The notes under the pieces: generated by a model | What the model was told of the DNA's origin: nothing | Seen by the model: the letters and a program-made list of their open reading frames with translations, nothing else | Database searches by the model: none | Shown here: positions 56,713 to 64,000 of the stretch, in pieces | How positions within the stretch are numbered: position 1 is the stretch's first letter | How the letters are laid out: each line of letters starts with the position of its first letter | Made by a program: the position numbers and the translations under genes | NCBI GenBank assembly: GCA_022823465.1 | Contig: JAJEHX010000001.1 | Span: 50,329 to 114,328, forward strand | Direction: 5' to 3' | Length of the DNA stretch: 64,000 bases | Source: Candidatus Latescibacterota bacterium | GTDB lineage: Bacteria > JAAXHH01

Positions 56713-58098
56713 TTGTCGCAGAAAGCCATTGACATAGAACAGGTCGAAACCTACAAGGGCGATGGCTTCGTAGCGCCCGAGTACAACAATACCACCGTCA
56801 CGGAGAAGATCTCCAACATTGTCCTCCGGTCGCATACGCCATGGGGCCTGTTCCTGGCCGTGGCGGTGTTGCTGCCAGTCGTCGGCATGCTGGGCATCTC
56901 CATCACCTGGCTGGTGCTGATCGGAACCGGTATCTGGGGCCTGAACGTGCCGGTCGGCTGGGGTTTCGCCATCATCAACTTCGTGTGGTGGATCGGTATC
57001 GGTCACGCCGGGACGCTCATCTCTGCCATTTTGCACCTGATGCGGCAGGACTGGCGCAATTCGATCAACCGGTTCGCGGAAGCCATGACGATCTTCGCCG
57101 TGATGTGCGCCGGCATGTTCCCGTTGCTCCACGTGGGACGCCCGTGGCTCGCCTACTGGCTGCTTCCGCTGCCCAACACCATGTCGCTCTGGCCCCAGTG
57201 GCGATCTCCGCTGGTCTGGGACGTCTTCGCCGTGTCCACCTACTTCACCGTTTCCCTGATCTTCTGGTACATGGGCATGATCCCCGATCTCGGCACGCTC
57301 CGGGACCGGGCGAAACACCCCATTGTCGCGCGGATCTTCGGTGTACTGTCCATGGGCTGGCGCGGCGCGTCCTCCCACTGGGCCCGTTACGAGAAGGCCT
57401 ATCTGATCCTGGCCGGCCTGTCCACGCCCCTGGTCCTCTCCGTGCACTCCATCGTTTCGCTCGACTTCGCCGTCTCGCTGATACCGGGCTGGCACACCAC
57501 CGTGTTCCCGCCCTACTTCGTGGCCGGCGCCATCTACGCGGGATTCGCCATGGTGTTGACGCTGACCATACCCGTGCGCAAGTGGTTCAAACTCGAGGGT
57601 CTCATCACGACCCGGCACCTGGAGAACATGGGCAAGGTGACCCTGGCGACGGGCTTCATCGTCGTATACGGATACGCCATGGAGATGTTCATCTCGTGGT
57701 ACAGCGCGAGTCCGTACGAAGGTTTCATGATGTGGAACCGGATGACCGGTCAGTATGGCCACATTTACTGGGCGCTGATCTTCTGCAACGCCGTCAGCAT
57801 CCAGATTCTCTGGTGGAAGCGGGCCCGCCGCAGCCCGGTCGTGCTGTTCACCGTTTCCCTGATCGTCGGCGTCGGCATGTGGCTGGAACGGTTCGTCATC
57901 GTCGTGACGAGCCTGGCCAACGATTACATGCCTTCGTCGTGGGACTATTACGCGGGTACCATATGGGACTGGAGCCTGTACATCGGCACCATCGGTTTCT
58001 TCCTGTTCATGATGTGCCTGTTCATCCGTTTCCTGCCCATGATCCCCATGTCCGAGATGAAGATGGTCATCCCGAAGCACCGCAAGAAGGACGCCTGA
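56713..58098 (+). CDS. actC: Alternative complex III quinol-site membrane subunit (NrfD-like)
   Basis: A 461-residue NrfD/PsrC-type protein with about ten TM helices. It is recognised by the N-terminal helix pair TPWGLFLAVAVLLPVVG and NFVWWIGIGHAGTLISA, and by WARYEKAYLILAGLSTPLVL. It provides a quinol-binding site in the membrane. The start is TTG at 56713, supported by GAGGAG 7 bases upstream; no in-frame ATG fits the conserved start. Its stop is one base before actD. Confidence 0.92.
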   Translation: MSQKAIDIEQVETYKGDGFVAPEYNNTTVTEKISNIVLRSHTPWGLFLAVAVLLPVVGMLGISITWLVLIGTGIWGLNVPVGWGFAIINFVWWIGIGHAGTLISAILHLMRQDWRNSINRFAEAMTIFAVMCAGMFPLLHVGRPWLAYWLLPLPNTMSLWPQWRSPLVWDVFAVSTYFTVSLIFWYMGMIPDLGTLRDRAKHPIVARIFGVLSMGWRGASSHWARYEKAYLILAGLSTPLVLSVHSIVSLDFAVSLIPGWHTTVFPPYFVAGAIYAGFAMVLTLTIPVRKWFKLEGLITTRHLENMGKVTLATGFIVVYGYAMEMFISWYSASPYEGFMMWNRMTGQYGHIYWALIFCNAVSIQILWWKRARRSPVVLFTVSLIVGVGMWLERFVIVVTSLANDYMPSSWDYYAGTIWDWSLYIGTIGFFLFMMCLFIRFLPMIPMSEMKMVIPKHRKKDA

Positions 58099-58099
58099 T

Positions 58100-58648
58100 A
58101 TGAATCACGGACCCGCCCAACCCGAGCTGCGCGGCCTCATAGCCGAGTTCGAAAACGAGGAAGCCATCGTGGCGGCCACGCAGAAGACCGTGGACGCGGG
58201 CTATCACCATATCGAGACCTACACGCCCTATCCGCTCGACGAGCTGCTGGACATACAGCATCTCCACAAGAACAAGGTGGCGCTGGTGATCCTGATCGGC
58301 GGACTGACCGGCTGTGCCGTGGGTTTCTTCATGCAGTACTTCGCCTCGGTTATCCACTACCCGATCAACGTGGGCGGCCGCCCGCTCAACAGCTGGCCGG
58401 CCTTTATACCCGTCATGTTCGAATGCACGGTCCTGTTCGCCTCCTTTTCCGCGCTGATCGGGATGATGGTCATGAACAAGCTGCCGCGGCCGAACCATCC
58501 GCTCTTTGATATCGAACGGTTCCGGTATGCCACGCAGGACCGGTTCTTCCTGTGCATCGAGGCGGAAGACCCGTACTTCGAAAAGGATGCGACACGGCAG
58601 TTTCTCGAAGAGCTGAATCCGCACGAGGTGAACGAAGTTGAAGCGTAA
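58100..58648 (+). CDS. actD: Alternative complex III subunit D (DUF3341)
   Basis: A 182-residue protein with an N-terminal soluble ferredoxin-like domain (LIAEFENEEAIVAATQKTVDAG, YTPYPLDELLD) and two TM helices (about 58-80 and 98-120). This is the DUF3341 pattern of ActD, which has no cofactor and packs between ActB and the membrane subunits. The ATG follows the actC stop after one base, and the end overlaps actE by 11 bases. Confidence 0.9.
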   Translation: MNHGPAQPELRGLIAEFENEEAIVAATQKTVDAGYHHIETYTPYPLDELLDIQHLHKNKVALVILIGGLTGCAVGFFMQYFASVIHYPINVGGRPLNSWPAFIPVMFECTVLFASFSALIGMMVMNKLPRPNHPLFDIERFRYATQDRFFLCIEAEDPYFEKDATRQFLEELNPHEVNEVEA

Positions 58649-59240
58649 CCCCATGACCCTCCTTTACGCCGGTTTACTGTGCGTACTGTGTCTTGTCGCC
58701 ACGGCGGCCTGCCGCCAGGACATGCACGATCAACCGCGCGCCGAGCCCTTCGAGGAAAGCGACTTCTTCGGCGACCGGCGCTCGGTGCGTCCGGCGGTGG
58801 AAGGGACCATACCCCGGGGCCATTTGCGGCTGGACGAGCATTTCTACACGGGCAAGATCGACGGCGCGCTGGCCACGACCTTTCCAAACCCGGTGACCAT
58901 CGAGATGCTGAAGCGGGGTCAGGAACGATACGATATCTACTGCGCGCCCTGTCACAGCAAGGTGGGCGACGGACTCGGCATGATCGTGCAGCGCGGCATG
59001 AAGCAGCCGGAGTCCTTTCACAGCCAGCGGCTCCTCGACGTGGAGGTGGGGCATTACTTCGACGTGGTGACCAACGGTTTCGGCAACATGTACAGTTACG
59101 AGGAACGCATCAATCCGGCTGACCGGTGGGCCATCGCCGCCTACATCCGGGCGCTGCAGATGAGCCAGGGCGCCAATCTGGCCGAGTTGCCCGAATCGGA
59201 CCAGCAACGCATACAACAAATCGTAGAAGTGGAAGAATGA
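58638..59240 (+). CDS. actE: Alternative complex III monohaem cytochrome c lipoprotein
   Basis: A 200-residue lipoprotein-type cytochrome. The signal region LLYAGLLCVLCLVATAAC ends in a lipobox cysteine, and the single haem motif is YCAPCHSKVGDG, with a later methionine in NMYSYEERI as likely axial ligand. I start at TTG 58638, inside the end of actD, because GAGGTG lies 7 bases upstream and this keeps the charged signal n-region; the ATG five codons on is the alternative. It should pass electrons to the caa3 oxidase. Confidence 0.9.
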   Translation: MKRNPMTLLYAGLLCVLCLVATAACRQDMHDQPRAEPFEESDFFGDRRSVRPAVEGTIPRGHLRLDEHFYTGKIDGALATTFPNPVTIEMLKRGQERYDIYCAPCHSKVGDGLGMIVQRGMKQPESFHSQRLLDVEVGHYFDVVTNGFGNMYSYEERINPADRWAIAAYIRALQMSQGANLAELPESDQQRIQQIVEVEE

Positions 59241-60442
59241 CAGCAATCTCCAGTACCCTGTTCAATCAGATAGGCAGTATTCAGTCCCGGGCGTTGACCA
59301 TCGGCGTCATCCTGGTGCTGGGCGGACTGCTCTACGCCTTTGCCATGGACGACATGTCCGGTTTCTACCAGGCCTACCTGGTGGGCTACATGATCTGCGC
59401 GGGCATCACTCTGGTGTGCATGGCATTCATCATGCTCCACCACCTCATCGGCGGGCGATGGGGCTTCGTCATCCAGCGCCTGCTCGAAGCCGCCATGAGT
59501 ACGCTGCCCGTGCTGCTGGTCCTCTTCATACCCATCGTGCTGGGTATGCACGACCTGTACCACTGGACCCACGCGGAAGTGGTGGCCGTCGATCCGATCC
59601 TGCAGCACAAGGCATCCTATCTCAACGTGCCCTTCTTCCTCGTACGCACCGCGGGTTATTTCGCCATCTGGATCATCGCCTCGTTTCTGCTGATCAAGTG
59701 GTCGAGAGCCCAGGATACGTCGGGAGATCCCAGGCTGCTGGACAAGATGCGCAACGTCTGCGGTCCCGGCGTCGTGATTTTCGCCCTGACCATGACCTTC
59801 GCGTCCTTCGACTGGATCATGTCCACCGACCCGCACTGGTTCTCGACGCTCTACGGGGTCATGATGATCGTGAACAGCGGGGGCGCCGCCCTTTCGTTCA
59901 TCGTCATCATGATGACCTGGCTCCGGAAACACGAGCCCATCTCGGGACTCGCCGACGCGGACCGGTTCCACGACTGGGGCAAGCTGCTCCTGGCCTTTAC
60001 ATTGCTCTGGTTCTACATGATGCTGTCCCAGTTCCTGATCATCTGGGCGGCGAACCTGCCGGAAGAGAACCCCTGGTACGTGCACCGCGTTCACGGCGGC
60101 TGGGAAGTCGTGTCCGTCGTCCTGGTCCTCTGCCGGTTCGTGATCGCCTTTTTCCTGCTTCTGTCCATACCGCGGAAGCGGGACCCGAGCCGTCTGGTGC
60201 GCGTGGCCTGGTTCATCCTGGCCATGCACCTGGTCGACATCTTCTGGCACGTGGCGCCCAACTTCCATCCCGGTGGATTCGCCGTCAGCGTGCTGGACGT
60301 GATCGTACCGATCGGCCTGGGCGGTATCTGGTTCTACTTTGTGCTCAATCGGCTGAAGAGAAACCCGCTGATTCCACAGAAGGATCCGCGATTTGAGGAA
60401 CTCGTGGAATCGGTTTCCAAATCATCCGTCGCGAAGGCATAG
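59237..60442 (+). CDS. actF: Alternative complex III second membrane subunit
   Basis: A 401-residue integral membrane protein with about ten TM helices, related to ActC but shorter and lacking some of its loops. MTFASFDWIMSTDPHWFSTL and NLPEENPWYVHRVHGGW are typical of ActF. An open frame extends 37 codons upstream, but the ATG at 59237 overlaps the actE stop (ATGA) and starts the conserved region. It completes the ActABCDEF core. Confidence 0.9.
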   Translation: MTAISSTLFNQIGSIQSRALTIGVILVLGGLLYAFAMDDMSGFYQAYLVGYMICAGITLVCMAFIMLHHLIGGRWGFVIQRLLEAAMSTLPVLLVLFIPIVLGMHDLYHWTHAEVVAVDPILQHKASYLNVPFFLVRTAGYFAIWIIASFLLIKWSRAQDTSGDPRLLDKMRNVCGPGVVIFALTMTFASFDWIMSTDPHWFSTLYGVMMIVNSGGAALSFIVIMMTWLRKHEPISGLADADRFHDWGKLLLAFTLLWFYMMLSQFLIIWAANLPEENPWYVHRVHGGWEVVSVVLVLCRFVIAFFLLLSIPRKRDPSRLVRVAWFILAMHLVDIFWHVAPNFHPGGFAVSVLDVIVPIGLGGIWFYFVLNRLKRNPLIPQKDPRFEELVESVSKSSVAKA

Positions 60443-60455
60443 GTGCGGAAATCGC

Positions 60456-60881
60456 ATGAACAACCACAAGAATCATAACGTCGTTGACCAGGAATCAGTC
60501 GAGCGGGGACACGAAGTCTTCGAAACCAACGTGCCCCTGGTCATCAAGTTCGGCATCGGCCTGACGGCGCTGGCCATCATATCCATGGTGCTGATGTGGT
60601 TGATGTTCGTGGTGATCGAAGATTACAACGCGATGACCTTCGACGCCCCGGCGCCCCTGATCGAAGAGAACGCGCTTCCGCCCGAACCGCGGCTGCAGGT
60701 CATCCCCGAAGAAGACCTGATAGCCCTTCAGGAAGCGGAAAACAAAAAGCTGAACAATTACGGTTGGGTGATCCGGACCGCGGAAATCGTACAGATTCCG
60801 ATCGACCGGGCCATGCACCTGATCGCGACCGACGACCGGTACAAGCTGCCCTCGGCAGAGGGAACCGGGGAAGGACAGTAG
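60456..60881 (+). CDS. Small membrane protein between actF and the Sco gene, function unknown
   Basis: A 141-residue protein with a charged N-terminus (MNNHKNHNVVDQESVERGHE), one TM helix (about 31-53, LTALAIISMVLMWLMFVVIE) and a periplasmic tail with PAPLIEENALPPEPRLQV and QIPIDRAMHLIATD. I do not recognise a named family. The PIDRAMHLI segment recalls small proteins in other ACIII/cytochrome oxidase operons, sometimes called ActG-like, but I cannot confirm this. It lies in frame with operon spacing, 13 bases after actF and 4 bases before the Sco gene. Confidence 0.8.
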   Translation: MNNHKNHNVVDQESVERGHEVFETNVPLVIKFGIGLTALAIISMVLMWLMFVVIEDYNAMTFDAPAPLIEENALPPEPRLQVIPEEDLIALQEAENKKLNNYGWVIRTAEIVQIPIDRAMHLIATDDRYKLPSAEGTGEGQ

Positions 60882-60885
60882 GGCC

Positions 60886-61800
60886 ATGTTCGTGAAACAT
60901 CTGAAATACGCCGCGTATGTCAGTTGCGCCGCCGTCCTGGTTGCGGTCCTACTCGCGCCGCCCGCCGGCGTCACCGGACAGGAAGGCGAAAGCAGCCCGA
61001 TGATCATGAAGGATATAGGATCCGGTCCCGGCCTGGACGCCAGCGCCACGCCCGAAATACTCAAGCACGTGGGCATCGACCAGCATATCGGCGCGTCCCT
61101 GCCCCTGGATCTGGAGTTTTACGATGAGACGGGCACGCCGGTCAAGCTGGGCAGCTACTTCGGAGCAAAGCCGGTCATCCTCACGCTGGTCTACTACGAT
61201 TGCCCCATGCTGTGCACGGAGGTCCTCAACGGGCTAAACCGGAGCCTGGCCCCGCTGAATTTCAGTATCGGCGAGGAATTCGAGGTCGTGACCGTCAGCT
61301 TCGACCCGAGGGAAACTCCGCAGCTCGCGTCGCAGAAGAAGGCGGTATATACACAGCGCTACGGGCGGCCCGGCACACAGGAAGGCTGGCATTTCCTGAC
61401 GGGCGAGGCGCCGGCCATCGACAAGCTGACGGATACCGTCGGTTTCAACTATGTCTACGACGAGACGGAAGGGCAGTTCGTGCACGGCAGCGCCATCATG
61501 ATCGTCAGTCCCCAGGGCACGGTTTCCCATTACTTCTTCGGGATCGAATACCCGTCGGAAGACATCCGGCTTGCCATCATCGAGTCCTCGGAAGAAAAAC
61601 TGGGCACCGTGTTCGACCAGATCATGCTATACTGCTTCAACTACGATCCCGAACAGGGCGTATACGGGGTCGCCATCATGAACGCGATGCGCGTCGCCGG
61701 GCTGGTCACGCTGCTGGCCATGGGTTCCTTCATGGTCGTCATGTTCAAGCGGGACCGTCGCAGGAAGCGGGCGAGACGCGAACGCGGAGCAGGTGCGTAA
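60886..61800 (+). CDS. Sco1/SenC-type copper chaperone
   Basis: A 304-residue thioredoxin-fold copper protein for building the CuA site of cytochrome oxidase. The signal or anchor sequence is at 8-30, and the CxxxC copper ligands are at 106 and 110 (YYDCPMLC) with the histidine at about 200 (FVHGSA). Unlike most Sco proteins, it has a second, C-terminal TM helix (about 268-288) and a basic cytoplasmic tail (KRDRRRKRARRERG). It lies directly before coxB, as expected for a dedicated chaperone. Confidence 0.9.
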   Translation: MFVKHLKYAAYVSCAAVLVAVLLAPPAGVTGQEGESSPMIMKDIGSGPGLDASATPEILKHVGIDQHIGASLPLDLEFYDETGTPVKLGSYFGAKPVILTLVYYDCPMLCTEVLNGLNRSLAPLNFSIGEEFEVVTVSFDPRETPQLASQKKAVYTQRYGRPGTQEGWHFLTGEAPAIDKLTDTVGFNYVYDETEGQFVHGSAIMIVSPQGTVSHYFFGIEYPSEDIRLAIIESSEEKLGTVFDQIMLYCFNYDPEQGVYGVAIMNAMRVAGLVTLLAMGSFMVVMFKRDRRRKRARRERGAGA

Positions 61801-61839
61801 ACGGACGAAAGAGACCGGACATAACCGTAAAGTGAGCGT

Positions 61840-62786
61840 ATGAACAACCAATTCCAACTGCATCCCGAGATCGCATCTACCTTTGCCTTCGATGTCGATC
61901 TGCTGTATTTTTTCGTAGTGGCCGTCAGCGTTATCTGCATGGCCCTGATCTGCGTCCTGATCTTCGTCTTCGCCATGAAGTACCGGCGGCGCACCGAGGA
62001 CCAGCAGGCGGAATCCCAGACGCACGGTCACCTGGGACTCGAAATAACGTGGTCCGCCATACCGCTCGTCCTCATGCTGATCATGTTCGCCTGGGGCGTC
62101 TGGCTCTTCTTCAGGGTGTACCAGATCCCGGACGGCGCCATGGAATATTACGTGGTCGGCAAGCAGTGGATGTGGCACGTGCAGCATCCCACGGGACAGC
62201 GGGAAATCAACGAAATGCACGTACCGATCAACACGCCGGTGAAGCTGACCATGGCGTCCGAGGACGTCATTCACAGTTTCTTCATCCCGGCCTTCCGGGT
62301 GAAGAACGACGTGATACCCGGACGCTACACATCGCTGACCTTCGAGGCGACTAAACCCGGAAAGTACCACCTGTTCTGCGCCGAATACTGCGGCACCGAA
62401 CACTCGATGATGGTCGGAAGCGTATACGCCATGGAACCCGAGGACTATCAGAACTGGCTGGGCGGCGGCGTGGCCGACGAAACGCCCGAGGAGGCCGGCG
62501 CGCGGCTCTTCTCGCAACTCAACTGCGATACGTGCCACAGCGACCAGGCCAATGCCCGGGGGCCGTCCCTGAACGGTAAATTCGGAACGGAGGAAGTCCT
62601 CGCCAGCGGCGAACGCATCCTGATCGACGAAGCCTATATCCGGGAGTCCATCGTGAATCCCCGGATCCGGCTCGTGGCCGGCTATCCGTCGATCATGCCG
62701 ACCTACCAGGGTCAGATCACGGAGACCAACATCTTCAATCTGATTTCCTACATCAAGACACTGCCGAGTACGGAGGGGGGCGCCCA

Positions 62787-62790
<4 letters not shown>
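61840..62790 (+). CDS. coxB: Cytochrome c oxidase subunit II with fused cytochrome c (caa3 type)
   Basis: A 316-residue protein with two TM helices (about 22-45 and 70-92) and a cupredoxin domain with the CuA ligands H145, C180, E182, C184, H188 and M191 ([12 protein letters not shown]). A C-terminal cytochrome c domain has CDTCH at 229-233 and axial methionine in GYPSIMPTY. The fused haem domain marks a caa3-type oxidase that can take electrons directly from ActE. The stop overlaps the coxA start by four bases. Confidence 0.93.

Positions 62791-64000
<1,210 letters not shown>

Overview
The window is GC-rich, gene-dense bacterial chromosome with no rRNA or tRNA gene, no transposase, no phage structural gene and no CRISPR array that I can see. 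It reads as an aerobic, Gram-negative heterotroph. Outer-membrane barrel proteins (34195-37695), Tat and lipoprotein-type signals, an alternative complex III with a caa3-type oxidase, and a full bacillithiol gene set occur together. This mix fits the FCB/Latescibacterota/Rhodothermota-Gemmatimonadota part of the tree better than Firmicutes or Proteobacteria, but the phylum is inference and no marker gene here settles it.

Layout. (1) 1-4218, minus strand: a histidine-degradation operon, RraA-like gene > hutU > hutH > hutI (hutI cut by the window edge). (2) 4535-5092: a DUF2911-type exported protein, ending at a strong terminator. (3) 5160-17427, minus strand: six co-directional genes, namely a multi-pass DUF6785-like transporter, a giant M28-like/FtsX-like fusion, a metal-dependent amidohydrolase, an OPT-like transporter and two hydroxyacid dehydrogenases. 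This looks like an undescribed uptake/processing locus. (4) 17649-23712, plus strand: an MMPL/RND transporter followed by bshC-bshB-bshA with translational-coupling overlaps. (5) 23832-28580: cytoplasmic rhodanese, a second DUF6785-like transporter, a sugar-nucleotide-type epimerase and a phytanoyl-CoA-dioxygenase-like enzyme. (6) 28835-32869: a tandem array of four DUF4097-like beta-solenoid proteins. (7) 32896-38708: threonine/serine dehydratase-like enzyme, DUF5916 outer-membrane protein, a small barrel protein, an agmatinase-family enzyme and a remnant of a second barrel gene. (8) 38781-44543, minus strand: an aldehyde ferredoxin oxidoreductase operon (AorA-like ferredoxin, two AorB-like tungsto-enzyme subunits, AorC-like flavoprotein) behind a good promoter and a structured 5' leader. 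(9) 44804-52516: GYD protein, three methyltransferases, two P-loop proteins, exported rhodanese, D-2-hydroxyacid dehydrogenase, ferredoxin-thioredoxin-reductase-like protein and a collapsed hicBA toxin-antitoxin pair. (10) 52945-64000, plus strand: actABCDEF, a small unknown membrane protein, a Sco-type copper chaperone, coxB and coxA (cut by the window end), together an electron path from quinol to oxygen.

The most unusual items are the 1522-residue fusion of a catalytically degenerate M28-type domain to an ABC-type permease core (10863-15431) and its operon; the four-gene solenoid array with a broken signal-peptide frame in its second member; the duplicated catalytic subunit and structured leader of the AOR operon; and two gene fossils (hicBA and the barrel-protein tail). 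All functions are read from sequence motifs by eye; no database search was run.
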